Source: Opisthorchis felineus
Taxonomy: Eukaryota > Platyhelminthes > Trematoda > Opisthorchiida > Opisthorchiidae
Direction: 5' to 3'
Length of the DNA: 64,000 nucleotides
NCBI GenBank assembly: GCA_004794785.1
Contig: SJOL01004163.1
Location: 62,001-126,000 of the forward strand
Shown here: piece by piece, positions 36,425-49,395 of the stretch
How the letters are laid out: each line of letters begins with the position of its first letter
Position numbering within the stretch: the stretch's first letter is position 1
Made by a program: the position numbers and the translations under genes
The notes under the pieces: generated by a model
Databases searched by the model: none
What the model was told of the DNA's origin: nothing
What the model saw: only the letters and a program-made list of their open reading frames with translations

Positions 36425-38053
36425 ATTCTATTCGACGGCTAAGAGCTCTACTGCTTACTTCCCACAGCAGGATCACTTCCTCAAACTAGCTGGAATGATA
36501 CTGCTTACGATAGGTCGATAAAAACGATGTTTTAATCCTTGCCCATAAAGCGATTAGGGTCACCATGTAAGATGATCAATCGGTTAACGGTCATTTGGCG
36601 TTCTCATCCAGCATCCAGACAGAGTCGGCTGCTCGGTCTTTCAGTGTTTGTCGCAAAACGATCGAGAAGGCCAGAGATCATAAGCAGCTGCTTTAGCAGA
36701 ATACTGAAAGTGGTTCGGCAGCAGGCACAATCCTCCCCACGGTTTGCCAAGACATCCAGGAGACCAGCCACACCAATTTTCAAAGGTTTCAAAATTTGTG
36801 GTGCAATCCAACTAATAGAGGCTAATGGGGTCGAAAAAGTACGCAGACGGTTGCAAAGAGGAAAACTGAAACATTTCCGACGTTAAAATGATGGCTTTGG
36901 TGCCAGAAGAACAAGGAAGCAAGCTGCATGACAGGCGTGTTTAGCGCTAGTGTCAATTTCTGTTCAGATAGCCACAAAAAGAATGGAGGTGCCACAAAAA
37001 GAGGTTTGCTTGTTTTTTCAAAACTATCCCAGTAATATCACCGAACTAGGACAAAGTGTCTTAATTAATGCTAACAAAACCACTCTGTGCTACACTATGT
37101 TAGCACGCAAGATAAGTATACAGACGCGCCAGTGGAAATAAAGTGCCTAGCTTTCTAGGAGTCAAGCAAAGATGATAAAAAAAACGGCTCTCCCATGATG
37201 GGAAGTTAAGAAAAGCATTATTTGAGGGCGTCGACCCAACACATCTTCCTTGCACACACAATGCAAGTTCGCACCATTTGGAGAATGAATTTTCCTTTCA
37301 ACTTGTTTGTCTGCAGGTTGCACATCCGTTTTTTTTCAGCCAATAGGCTGGGGCTTACCTTGTGCCTTCAAGGGCACATTATGGCAAATTTTACTTGATT
37401 TTGTAATCAGTCTAGTAGAAAATAACTAGGTTAATGGGGAAATGTTGAATCACACATATGTGTTGCTAGCAATGTAGTTAGCTAAATAAGCGTCTAACAC
37501 AAGCCGATACGCTACTGAATGCCTTCAGACAGTGGGGGTTACGTCACGTGATGATGTCGATCAGGAAGATCAATAAATTGAAAAACTCTCACATTACCAA
37601 AAAGGTGGCGAAATATTACGCAATCAGAAGACAAAACATACTAACAATGGAGTCGGTGAAATGAGTTTGAGCAGAATAACTGCATGTTCACCTATTTTTC
37701 AGAACCTAGTGAAAAACATTCTACAGTGTTTCATACGGAGAAGCATACGGTCTACTAGAGGGCGAAGATACGGATAAAATCAATAAGGAAGACGTACTAG
37801 GTGTACGAAGAGAGCCAGGCTGGGCAGTTGCAGCTACGAATTTCCCCATTAGGGATTACAGTGCATCGTACGGATGGACACAGAATAGCCATCCGCAAAC
37901 ATGGAAATGCGAACCTGCTCATGATAGACGGTGCTGAAATGACGTCCACGGCTCTGGAGGTCGATTTTTGCCTGGATCCTCTATGAGTGCGTGGTCGGCT
38001 TGATTCACGTTCCGTAAACGGTCTCCATGGAAGCAAGTACTTTTCATAAAGGA

Positions 38054-38150
38054 AACTACTCACAAAGTTGCTGAAAACTCTTCGACATCATAAACGGGTG
38101 ATTCACTTGAGTCTCCCGTGAAAACCAAATTGATTTGCAAATGGATGTGT
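38054..38150 (+). repeat. Single-arm copy of the 21.4-kb foldback family
   Basis: It shares GTTGCTGAAAACTCTTCGAC with the left arm and, further on, GATTCA .. GTCTCCCG .. AAAACC in the same order as the interior of 21428-21540. No right arm or hammerhead core is visible downstream, so it is truncated. Confidence 0.6.
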
Positions 38151-38515
38151 TTGTCACAGGTAAGTAATTGTTTTTTGAAGTCGTCAAGCGGCATACCGCA
38201 GAGCATGCAAACTTTTCTCTCCAACACTGCTGCTAGATAGGACTCAATAGTTGAGTTGAAGAATATTGCACATATCTTTGACTTTGGTGATCCTTTCCTT
38301 CGTTGTGTACGTACGCGAGAAAAGCAGCAGTATCTTTGTTTTTTCTTCTTAGACCAAGGCTTAAAGACAGTGCGTAATCTCAGGCAAACTTTACTGCATA
38401 ATAGGTTAGTTTTTTTACAATAATGTGAAGCCTAAACATTTTCCATTGTTGCATGATTACCAAGAGTTGATTTCTGAACACGTGATACCTATTTAACATA
38501 TGAATTCCTGCCCCC

Positions 38516-38569
38516 AGTTCTATCTGGTATGGAGTGGTGCTCTGAAGCACCACAATGAAGATAGCAACT
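38516..38569. repeat. Extended hairpin with a perfect 8-bp core
   Basis: GTGGTGCT/AGCACCAC around the tetraloop CTGA (38534-38553). The stem can be resumed outward by TATCT/AGATA and AGTT/AACT. It is small-RNA-precursor-like in size but short for a microRNA. Confidence 0.5.
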
Positions 38570-41500
38570 CAGACAATATCAGTATATTGTTTGTGCGTTT
38601 GTTTAATGCCACTAATGGAATTCACCCACTGGCGTCTTCGACCAACAGTTAGGTTACGTCGTGTTAATTCAATATAACATTCCGTATGGCGCCAAAATAA
38701 GCGGTCGTTTAACGGTTGGGTACGCTGTGCTCAGCCTGTTACTCCACTTTTTCCGGGTGTGAATGGTGAGAAAATTGTACGCTTGAGTCTGTGATATTCT
38801 ATGTTTTAAGTGTGGGGGTCGCAAATTCGTAGGAATCACCAAGGACTTCCACCAACATTGTACGTGAAGGCGTTCGCTTTCTGCCTGCCCTGAAATTGTA
38901 AAAAATTAATGCAACCAATGTCTTGCCTCAAACTTAAAAGAAAATTGTCTTACCCAATCAGCGTACTTTTAAACAATCCGCAATCCTAAGCTGTCGAATT
39001 GCCTCTTTTATAAAAGACGTTTGTAGACCGCAAACACCAGTTAGATATTCCTAAATTTTTAAGGAGAACTTTTCTCAGTTATCCACTCCTAAAGGATATA
39101 TGGTTGAATATCCTTCACCTAATTTCAATTAAAGATATAAAACAGTGGCCTCAGCCATAGTCTGCACGTGACCACATTCTACTGATCAATGAAGCACTGT
39201 CTCTATTTTGTGATTCCTGACAAAGCTCACCAATGGTGCTCAACAGGTAGAGTAATTAAATTCAGCTAAGAATGTTGTGTTAGGTAGCACTGCTCATTTA
39301 AATGGAATGTTTTATACAAAGCCCAATTTATTCCGGTTGATTTGAAAGTGTGTAGGATATCGCAGGCACAAACATCAAGGGGGTACAGTGGTTGGCGCAG
39401 TAAAATTATCACGTGGGGTCAAAAATCGGTTACGAAATCAAAATCTATTTAGACAATAATAACCAAAGCTTGACTCTGATCCTTCGCATTCTGATTAGAG
39501 AAAAGAGTTTTTTGAGTATTTACTGAACTCACTTGTACTTGATTCTTTACAGTGAAACATCACATAACGTTCTAAAAGTTAGCCACCGGAAGAAAGTATC
39601 CCATTCTGTTCATGGTTCGAAAATGTATTTCCGTAGTGTGAATGTGGCAATCTAACTCTCTTGCATTACCAACAGAGTTGTTTGCCCCAAATTTGCATTG
39701 GTTATTTGGCCGTCTGATCCTTTTTTATCAAGGCATTTTATTCAGTAGGTAACACTTAAAGGTAGACCGATCCACAAGTAAATTAACCGTTTGCGGGAAA
39801 ACACATACCTGGCTGATTACTAATTAAAGTAACGTGCTTATTTTCAGTCACCACCCGGACGTTTGATTTTTTGACAACTGTCTTCCACTTTTCTCTCGAT
39901 TGTAGACCTTCAGGTTTTCGGTGCTCAGCATCTGCTATCTACTCTTCATTCGTTTTAACAAGCTGACGCCACTGGCTCAAATGTTGTGCACATACAACTA
40001 CATAATTTTCTTTCTGTTAGGCTTTCTCTGATTGCGCAGGAGAATCTTAATATTCAGTTTGCTAACACCCACATTAACCCGGACATACTGCAACACAAGT
40101 TTCACCCACTGAGACTTCGAGCCCCTCTACAATTGTAGAGAAGCAGCAGGCATATATAGAATATTGGTTAAGAGACCCTTTCAACCGGTATTCTAACGCA
40201 CTGCTTAAAATGGGGTAAACAAATATGTAGATAGGACATTCCAAAATTCAAATTGGATTTAAAAGGCATTTAAGTGATATTTTATTGGCGCAATGCAAGC
40301 ATTTTGGGTTTTGCTTGCTACCTTTTAAATGGTTTTTGGTTCGCCTCACTGCATTTGTAATTATTACTGTCACCTTTTATAATAACGTTGCAAAGATTAC
40401 ACACAACGAGAAGAATTATTCATTTAAGACTCCGGGTAACTGCATTAGTGATTTATTCTGCCCGGGGTGGTCGCATGTGTCTTTTCAATAACTGTTTACA
40501 GTCCCCAATGTTCCACACTGGCCAAAAGCAACCACCTCTCGAAATGTGAAAACATGATTTGCATGTAAGTTGAGCTTCCGCCGCCCCGCCCCCTGGCTCA
40601 GTCAAGCACCGATTTATTGTCTGGGTTTCGAATAGTCTCATTCCATGTGTGAATCGATCGTATGAGTGTGTGACAATGCGGTTTAACAAAATAGGAATCA
40701 CCGGCACAGAAAATTTCACCGAATCGGGACGACCCACGATGAAACATCTTTCACATAAAATATTACGTCAAATTGCATATTTTTATCAGAAATACCCCAC
40801 GACAAATTATCTCCTACCAATGGTCTGAACAATTATAAATCTCGGGTTACGGAATTTTGTTCTTGGGGGATTTTTTTACCTTTAATAGGTTCACTTCAGT
40901 GCGTAGCCCTGTGGTCAGTCTGATTGGACTTCTTACTAATCCCTTTGCAAACCTAGTGGAAAGTTGCTGAAAAAACAAGTGACCAAAGTTGAGGGTGATA
41001 TCGGTCATGTGATTCAGCTTACGGTTTATTCCATAATAGATATCTCCCGAAGAATACCTAAAGGCCAAAAGTCGTTTTCAGAATAAATGGAAATAAAAAT
41101 CCTTTGAACACATAAACAATAATTTTTCACCTGAAAAAAGTGATGTCATACCACGTTCCGGTGCTATTCATGAAGACATTAGACGTTGCTCTGTGTCAGT
41201 GGATCTCACTATTGTTGCTCATACAGCGTATGCGCTAATATATGTTATAAACTATACTTCACCTTGCAACAACTGAGATCCTCCTGGAATGATTACAATT
41301 GTAACCCCTTGTTGTAATGCCTTCCCTTTCTATGCCATATCGGGTAACCATTGTTCGACTCCTACAACCCTCGTGCGTCAACGTTCTGACTGGAAAACGC
41401 AGATGCACCGTACTTTGCTGCTTCGAATCATTATTGTTTTACGCTGCAATCCGGAGTGGTTTTTGATCCGGAGGTTCTAACACGGTGTCCAAGCTCAGCT

Positions 41501-44333
41501 TTAAGAACTATGAGGGAGGAAATTAGTGCAAATGACTACAAAAAATTGACCTGCAGTAAGTCTCGTTGTCTTCAGTCTCTTTTGAGTATTTTTACTCACT
41601 GAAGCATTTTCAATCCATTTGTGCCTTAATCCTTCATAAACTCATTCGATTAGATTTCTCTGAATCCGTTTACGGAATCAAGCCTCCAAGAATAACTACA
41701 CTTACGTAAACCTGCATTTTCATTTTTGTATCAACAGCCGTGAAAGCTGAATGGCGTTCGACAGATAACGAAGCACATGTGCTCAGAGTGACCGTTTATA
41801 TCCTAAATAGCTAGGTGATGTTGATGTGGTGATTTGCAATCGTGAGAGACATAGCCACCAACATCGTTGATGATGGGGGCCGAATGAACGGTTTCACAAA
41901 CAAACTCAGAATGACTATGTGAACGAAAACGTTGGCAGGGCAGTAAACCTCCGAACGTCTGCTCAAGAGACTTTCTCGCCTTTCCGGGGCTAGGCAGGGA
42001 CTAGCGCTTTTAAGTGAGCTTGACAGAAATATTCGGTATTTTTTATAGTCGATTTTAAGGTGTGAATCTCACGTTTCGGTCACGTCAAGTCTATCAACAA
42101 AGTTACAGAAATATCTTACTACGAAGTAGAATTCATCTCACTGGTTGTCGGTAATCTTTTTCGGAATTAAAATACACCGTTTCAACTTAAGTGGGTTGCA
42201 GTTTGACAAATTTATGCTGCAACGTGGACCGGAACAAGAGTCAGGAGCATGGCACCTGAACTTTCAAACAGCTCCATCAAATAAGTGACATTCCGCCAGC
42301 CTAAACACTCCTTTGCGCTGCCCAACGATGCGCGCAAAAAATTAAAGCAAACATTCTTCCACAATATGTCTGCTTTAATGGGAACGTGCGGCTCTCACAC
42401 CCAAAATGCTCGTCACTTAGACCTGTGAAAACCGACTTGTTTTCTGCCTTTGTTTGAGTGCCAGTTAGTTACGTAGAGTGTCTTGTAACAGGGTTGTGAT
42501 CATGATCAATGACAAATGTTTTTAGTCAACCCGGGATTCACGTGAACGCGTTTGCAGTGAATAATAATCAGGTTACGTGTTCCAAATGGTGTTCCGCACA
42601 AAACACTGAACCTTCTGAATGTTGATGCATCGTTCGCTCGACAAAGTGAAGTACAGACCGTCAAACAATCTTAGAATGCATCGTTAACCTAAGGTCTATT
42701 TGTGCCTTTTTGGGATCACTAAATCAGATTATTCTGTGCTATCAATGATATGAATTTTCCCGAAAAGTTTGATCCGATTTGAGAAGGTGCCACGTACATG
42801 ATTCAGTCAGCACTGGAAACAAAAAAAGGGTTGTTGGGTTTGTTGTTCTTCCTTTATTTGAATGCTTTTATCAGTTTTGAATGAAGACCAACTTTGCGCT
42901 ATCTTACTAATGTAGACTTCAGCACATTTACATCCGGCTGGCTGCAGATTATTTCGCCAAATGTATTTAGTCTGTCAGGTGAGTCGATCACAACTCCCCA
43001 TCACTTTTAAACTAATCCAGCGGTCGTCGATTGTGTCTTCTCCGTTTTACTCCTCTTTTGCCGTAAAATAACCCATAGTATCCCGAGCATATCTACGATG
43101 CAAATGAAGCCCTAAAAATGGATTTGTTAACGCCGTACAACACACACAGATTTTCGTGCTTCTTTTCAGTTACCTAAAATACACCCATGCTATTCCGATA
43201 GCCTCAGAACTACAGAATTAATGTTTTCTTGTCTATAACTTCCTGATAAAACCTTAAATTTAAAACGTGGTTCAATTTAGCAGTTTCGGTTGATTTCCTT
43301 ACCAAAAACCCGTTTCGAAAATGCAATATAGGGTAAAAGAAACCATTTCACTGCGATCACTGGCAGTAACTATTGGAATTGATCAAAAATTGGACAATTT
43401 AAGGATTACTCAACCAGGTGCTTGTTCGTGAAATAAACAGTAGTTCGTTATGATGTCTGCATTCCTTATTTTCAGAAGCTGATGTGTACCTGGTAAGGTT
43501 AAGGTCACTGGAAGTTCAAGAACCTCTTCTCGATGCGAGCGCCTATGAGTGGTCACTCGAAGGTGATATTAGCCTCAAAGCACTGAATTTCCGCCGACCC
43601 TATTAATAGTGCTAAAAGAAAGACAGTCAGAATTTCATTACCCTCGTTCCTCTGGCTCCTTCGACTAAAGACTTTACTGCCAATAAAGAGGGATTAAAGC
43701 GCCCTAGACGATAATGTTCAAGGCTTCGAGACTGGAGCGTGAGGGTACAGAAACGCGGCACACCTGACCGGGATGACCAACCAATCATGCCAAGAGAACA
43801 CAACTATCACTAGCCGGAAAATCAACAGGGGAAAGAATTTGTCCAATCACAGTAGGACAATTATGTTGACTGGCTGTTTATTGGATGACTCAACTCAAGG
43901 TGTTTGCACCATGAACTGCATCATGAACAAACGCCAGAATTAACAGATGCAAGCTGCGGAATTGATTCAGGTCTGTTATTATGCATGGTTTTCTCCAACA
44001 ACCTACAGTCATCCCGTTCAATTTTCAGAGTGCCTTAGGTAAGTTTTCAGTGTCACTGTTTAAACCCGAGGTGCAGTGTCATCGTAATGACTATCTTAAT
44101 GTACTACATGGCCAGTTCTTATGGATACCAAACACCCTCAAACTCGATTTAATCTCAAGGCATATTACAATCCTGTTCATATTGCCAAAACTACTGACAC
44201 TTCAAGCATTGCCAAAGTACAGCTGAAACTTTGAACTCGAAACTTTTCACAATTTAGTTGCTCCCTTTCTGGGCTTGGATCTGTGAGCATTGGATGCTTG
44301 AACCTTCATTGATGAGTACATTCTCAGATACAC

Positions 44334-44576
44334 GAACCATTCCATAGAGATCATCTGTTGGATTGTGAGACCAGCGAGTGCTGGGTTGAAATGAAGGTGC
44401 TGATTTGATCAAGTCCCAAATGGTTTTAGCCACGCAAGATAACTTTCCATTTTGTGACCTAATAATTTTCGGGTTCAGCTGAGATATGTTCCTGGACTCT
44501 GGTTTTTCTAACGCCTCTAAGAATGCGAGTTGGTCATTTGTTTTTAGATCGATCCTATTTAAAGTTCCTTTTTGTC
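44334..44576 (-). CDS. Possible cassette exon of the coiled-coil gene
   Basis: An open frame follows acceptor TCTTGCTTAACAG and starts with two codon bases. With donor GTGTAT at its low end it is 243 bp and ends one base into a codon. Both ends then fit between exons 46838-47040 and 33498-34089, which also fit each other directly, so it would be a symmetric, skippable exon of 81 codons. The peptide is mixed (for example LKTNDQLAFLEALEKPES and TIWDLIKSAPSFQPS) and looks protein-like. The donor is weak; the frame stays open to 44254, so the exact low end is uncertain. It could also be an unrelated ORF. Confidence 0.42.
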
Positions 44577-45278
44577 CTGTTAAGCAAGACCTTGAGGGCA
44601 CTGTTGCTTACAGAATCAGTTCCACAATTCACGGTTTTATCAATAATCAGAATTTTTCTTTTCTAATTACAGTCACTTAGCAGTATGCAAGTTAAGTGAA
44701 TATAAATTGGTTACCGTCCTAAAACTACATGAAATTTTCATTCACAATTTGCACTTGACAGGAGATTGTCCACTTCTTCGTTGTCCACTGTTTGTATTGT
44801 ATTGTCAGCGACGTTGCTAGGCGTAACTTACCATGAACATCATTTTAAAGACTCAAAAGTGAACTTAATCATTATCAATCATGATACATTGCGAGAGTGT
44901 GATATCAGTTCAATTCATGTATGCTTCAGTCTACAGAGTAGAATTCACTGGGTCCAGAAAACTATGCTTTCCCGTTTAGGCCTGAAAACGATCCGGCTCA
45001 AGATGGGTCACGTCTTCAGTGACACTAGAAATCAAATTTTATTATTGTTATAGTTGCAAATTAACTACATATTGACTGAATCCCATTTCAGTCGGTCCCG
45101 GATGTGACAAACGGATACTGTAGGCCACTAATCGATCTTTCGCAAACAATTTAGGAGTTGGCTCTTTGGTTATTGCTCGTGGCTTTGAAAACCATTGACT
45201 ATAAGCTGAGTACTTCGATAGATTTACAACTTTCTCACTGTGTTCACTCTTGGTCTAATTATTTTGGTTTCATTTCAG

Positions 45279-45356
45279 CCAACAAGCACCGAATACGCGT
45301 GAGAGCTCTAAAAAAGAGGACGAAACAACTTCACAAATTGATTCGCCACCAGTGAG
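45279..45356 (+). CDS. Plus-strand exon candidate, disordered peptide
   Basis: A strong acceptor (TTGGTTTCATTTCAG) and a strong donor (GTGAG|GTAAGC) border 78 bp. The best frame starts with one base and gives QQAPNTRESSKKEDETTSQI then DSPPV, typical of a disordered charged segment. Another frame is also open but contains a stop before the donor. The exon is symmetric (26 codons) and in phase with 49043-49120. It lies within the minus-strand gene's span but on the other strand. Confidence 0.4.
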
Positions 45357-46837
45357 GTAAGCTTTTGTCCTCATAGAGAGATTCCGTCGCTGAGAAGTTA
45401 TGTGACACACAAAAAGTAAAATAGCCGTAATACCAGGTTGCGAACCATTGAGCTGTTATTCAAACTCTAATATATGACACGCTCAAAACCTGACACATGT
45501 GGATTCCATAGACTTTCATTTAGTTAAGATCAGTGGTGTTTGAGAATACTCCGCAGATGACACTCAAAGAGAACATCAAAGTCATATAGTGAACGGGGTA
45601 GTCCTTGCGTCATACTATTCAAGTTGTTTTTCCGACAGTGCATATATTACGGAGTATTACACATTGTGTTCAACACCAGCACAGCAAAAAACTGATACCC
45701 ACCTTTTTTCACAACTCAGATGTATGCTGTTACCGGAGCGTCCAGCCATATCCACAGTACCTAGAGTTGCAGTCTGACCAGGATATAAGACGCAGTACCC
45801 TTTACTTCAAAACAACCCCACAGGGAGAACCACTTCTTTCGGGTAGACGAGTCTGAAGCTAACGAAATCTATTCTATGATTATACCTCCTCGAGGAAAGA
45901 AATCACGCCGAAACAGACAAGAAACACTTCCTGGTTCATAAATAGTTTTTTCCCCCAAGGTAGCAGTAGGAAGGTCCTGTGTACTGGCCTAGATATTTTC
46001 AGTTTACAGTCTTTCCGAAGAATATTTGGCCTAAGCACAGCCGATGCACCAACCTCTTCATGGCAAGATTTGGTTCGAATTTGCCAATAATCTAGCCTTA
46101 CATTCGCAGCCGCGAGTATTCACTGAAACAGTGAATGACAGGAGGAAGCAGCGCGTGATAGCCAGACATTTCCGAAGGCCCCGACAAGCACCACTATTTT
46201 CGTCAAATCCTACTGATAATGTGTCGTGTTTAGTAGCTCGTATTTTCTTTCAGCTAGGTGGGGAACTCAACACGTTTTATGACCTGGACTGCAAGGGTGA
46301 ATAACTGTGAACCATATAGACCATGTTGCTTTTACACATCTATGTGAACCATGGAGCAGGAAGTGTACTGAGCACAGAAAACATTTGCTTCAGAGAAGTC
46401 CATCCTTTAAGAAAACTGTTAAATGACCCTACTGCGAACTAAGCTTCATTTCCAGATGTTTCGGTTAACATTTTGCAACTTCCATCAAGGAAGTATTTCG
46501 AAAACCCTGGAAAATTTTGCTTTTGAAAGTACTGTATTATAATCCATCTGTCATTGCTGTTCGCGAAGAGTTATTATTCGATTAGTAACTCACGGTACGT
46601 AACACCAAAACCTCCAGCTGGAAGCATAAGATGCCACAGTAAAGCAAACTAACTTACTCTACATCTCATGCGTATTCAAAAGCAGGAACTTACAAAAATG
46701 CCTTTCACTTTTCGGATTTAACTAAATCACTTAATCGATATTCACTAAGTCGTTAAATACACTTTCGAAACCATAAATAGTGTTACCGATGTAGCAGAAA
46801 AGACTATTGTAAATATTGAAGCATTCTTTTTACTCAC

Positions 46838-47040
46838 CTTGAACGTCGGCTTTTGCTGACGATATGGCGGGTTCTGGATGATGATTCTCCACGTCATGTT
46901 CAATGTTATGTTCGGCCATTCGCAAGAGGGCTGAGGGCCTTTGCTGAATAGTGTCCGGGTCTTCTGACTCTTCGGAATACAGAGAGGCCCGTCTATGTCC
47001 TTCGACGTATCTAACTTGGTCTCCAGTAGCCTGTGAGATA
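46838..47040 (-). CDS. 5'-proximal exon of the coiled-coil gene
   Basis: This 203-bp exon has acceptor CTATCCACACGCAG and a strong donor (CAAG|GTGAGT). It starts with one base and ends with one base of a codon. It encodes 67 acidic, polar residues (YSEESEDPDTIQQRPS, HNIEHDVENHHPEP), probably disordered. Its end phase matches exon 33498-34089 exactly, and its start phase matches candidate exon 52137-52326. Neighbouring sequence is more AT-rich and full of stops, so the codon-like stretch stands out. Confidence 0.68.
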
Positions 47041-47764
47041 CTGCGTGTGGATAGATATGCAGAGAACGAACGAATTGTTAACGAGATACCTACACATGTG
47101 CGACACACATGCACGCACTGGCACGCAAGCGCAAGATTGATTGCAGTGTGGTGTGCAGTGCAACCACAGTTGTGTGCCAGCTGGATCACGAACTCACATG
47201 AGACTCAATTCGAGTAACTTTTACGAGGAACAAAAATTTGTGCTGTGTTTCGAATAGGGCGATACTCTCACTAGTTAGAAGTGGGATGGACATGTCTATT
47301 CGGGCAGTTTTCTGTACGAACGGCCAGGCTTACTAGTTGTTTGTTTGGACATTTAGGTTCTAGTCGGTTTTCGTGGCTACCAAGGTGTGCTGATTAATTC
47401 CGCTCACGGTCAAGCTCAAGTCCTAGTACATGACTGACAAACAGCAAGCTAGGTGACAAAAACTGTATCCTTATAGCTGCTTCCTACTAATGGAGTTCCA
47501 CGTTTAAATGATCCAAAACATTTAGCTATACTTCCTGCAAGCCAAACCTACAATCAAGGTTTTTTTGTGTGAGCGAGATAAACTTTTCGTTCACATCACT
47601 GACATGCCGACTTAGAATACTTTCCTTTAGTGATTTGTTTTTTAACTAAACTAGTCTTTCTCATAAGCACTGTTCACTAGTTATACTAGCTACTGAAACC
47701 TTCAATAATGGTGTTCATAATGAGGAATCAAAGGATGTGTCGTCCATCCTGAAGGAGGCTTTAG

Positions 47765-47767
<3 letters not shown>

Positions 47768-47801
<34 letters not shown>
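47768..47801. repeat. (AT)17 microsatellite
   Basis: An uninterrupted 34-base AT dinucleotide run in the intron between exons 52137-52326 and 46838-47040. It is a likely length-polymorphic marker. Confidence 0.95.
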
Positions 47802-47803
<2 letters not shown>

Positions 47804-49042
47804 AGGGTGAGTTTACCTCAACTCTAGTTCACCTGATCAAGAAAAAATTAGGTTTTTGAAACTATACAGCCAGGGAAATTTGTTTGGGCAAACTTCTGAA
47901 CATGTATCCTACAGACTACGATTTTCCCCCATGTTTTGAAGCACATCTTTGCCCAAACGAGATCCCAATATAAATTTCAAACTCATCTATTTATACCCAA
48001 TGGTTAGTCGGCAAACAAGCAGTTTATCCTTTAGCAAATCGTCCAGTTTGCTTCTTTCGCACGTGGGCCAAAGGACAGTCCAGTGTGAGGGTCTTAGAGC
48101 GAAACCTTATTGTTTGCTACCCTGCTGGTGAGAAATCAGAAATCACTGTGACTGGTGTTTCACCAATGCTGTAGCCAATTTTCCTGTTTCGACGATTACA
48201 CGAATAATCCTATATATCGGTCCTGAGCTGACCGTTTAACATCCGGTCGTTCACCGACACGTCACATGCCAACAATCGATCTGTTCGTGTGCTATGGTGC
48301 TGGAGAGAGTATGTGTGAGGGAAGAGAGAGGACAGTACATTGTAACGTTACCACCGATTCAATAACTATTCCGCCAAGAAGACCGACAAAACTCGTCTAT
48401 TCTGCACGGCGGTGTCTCTCGAGTGGGGAAAATAGGAACTGGATTCACAATCAGAAACAAAATACTGAAGAAAATGCTTACACTAGTCTACTTGCCACAA
48501 CGCTTACTCCGACTACCAAGCAGTTTATGCACCACGCGGTATACAACTGCTCCAAGTTTCGAGGCCTTCCTTAATACAGACGGTTATAAATGGAATATCC
48601 ACTAATTTCACTGCACATAATGCGACTAAATGATTTTCGAAGCAGCAAAGCATTGATCAAAGTAATTGACCAGTTGCCTGCAGTGTGGCAGTAAAAGGCC
48701 AGAGAATATGCACGCTAGCGTGACCGATTTTTTTAAACTGCAGCGGATGGGTATTTAACCCTAGAAATTATGGGGAAGATTCGAATCCGTTGGTACAGTA
48801 TAACTCTGGAGGGTATCAGGGTAACACTGCATGGCTGGGTCCAGCAATATTACATTCCTACACCTTGCACTTTAGCGGATTCGGGAAAAGTACATCCTGC
48901 AATCTGAATATGGGCATCTCTGGTTTTCTTTGCCTTTATATTCATATGAAACAAAACGCACTCACATCGTCATCAAAAGTTTGGTTTGGCAGAATTTTAA
49001 CTCAATGTACGAAAAAATATCCCTCATTGAAATATGTTGCAG

Positions 49043-49120
49043 ACCCAGAACAGCTGAAACCAAGACCTCACGAATCTTTTTCAGAGCGAAGAATACGGCC
49101 AATGTGAAACGTTTAAATGT
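49043..49120 (+). CDS. Plus-strand exon candidate
   Basis: Acceptor AATATGTTGCAG and donor AATGT|GTAAGT border 78 bp. The open frame with a one-base start gives a basic peptide (PRTAETKTSRIFFRAKNTAN, VKRLN). The phase is the same as in 45279-45356, so the two could be neighbouring exons of one gene. Support is limited to splice borders and the open frame. Confidence 0.28.
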
Positions 49121-49229
49121 GTAAGTTACTTGTCTTCAGACCTACCATGTCCAGTAGATATAATTATTAAAATCAAACCCTTAATTCAACGGCAAATTGT
49201 GCCAAATCTCAGCGACTAAATCGGTAGCC

Positions 49230-49395
49230 TGTAACAGTTAGCTCAAGATAGCTCAAGGCGTGAACTGACTGGCCGGAGGGTCCGTTGTTCGAACCCAACT
49301 CCGGCATCTCGACTGCTCTTGTCTAGGCCTGAACAACCTGGAAGTATCATACTCCTTGTACTTCTTTCGCGTGGCACGGTAGCTAGGCGACGAAA
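49230..49395 (+). repeat. tRNA-derived SINE copy
   Basis: An A-box-like TAGCTCAAGGCG and a B box GTTCGAACC (49287-49295) are spaced as in a tRNA. A non-tRNA body follows (TCTAGGCCTGAACAACCTGG), shared with the 18.8-kb copy. Several mismatches in the would-be acceptor and anticodon stems argue against a functional tRNA. Confidence 0.55.

Larger units (their letters stand above)
34090..44333. other. Intron of the coiled-coil gene, few features
   Basis: It contains the GTTAT repeat, the truncated foldback copy at 38.05 kb and the hairpin at 38.5 kb. The GC-richer frames at 36539-36886 and 37797-38063 may be old transposon pieces but match nothing I recognise. Confidence 0.5.

Noticed and set aside
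36539..36886. 115-codon plus-strand frame with an overlapping minus frame
   Set aside because: Composition suggests an old repeat or transposon piece, but there are no recognisable motifs, borders or copies elsewhere in the window.
37797..38063. Overlapping frames on both strands (61 and 88 codons), GC-richer
   Set aside because: They look like former coding DNA, but neither frame has splice support or a recognisable family.
44030..44045. TTTTCAG then ten bases then GTAAGT, a ten-base microexon
   Set aside because: Acceptor-donor pairs this close occur several times in the window (also near 3567 and 63020), so chance is the simplest explanation.
46951..47217. 88-codon plus-strand frame
   Set aside because: It is the antisense shadow of exon 46838-47040.
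48266..48605. Two overlapping plus-strand frames (102 and 60 codons)
   Set aside because: The peptides are not convincingly protein-like, and no acceptor-donor pair fits.
49230..49310. Functional tRNA gene
   Set aside because: The A and B boxes are present, but acceptor and anticodon stems do not pair and the sequence continues into a body shared with another SINE copy.
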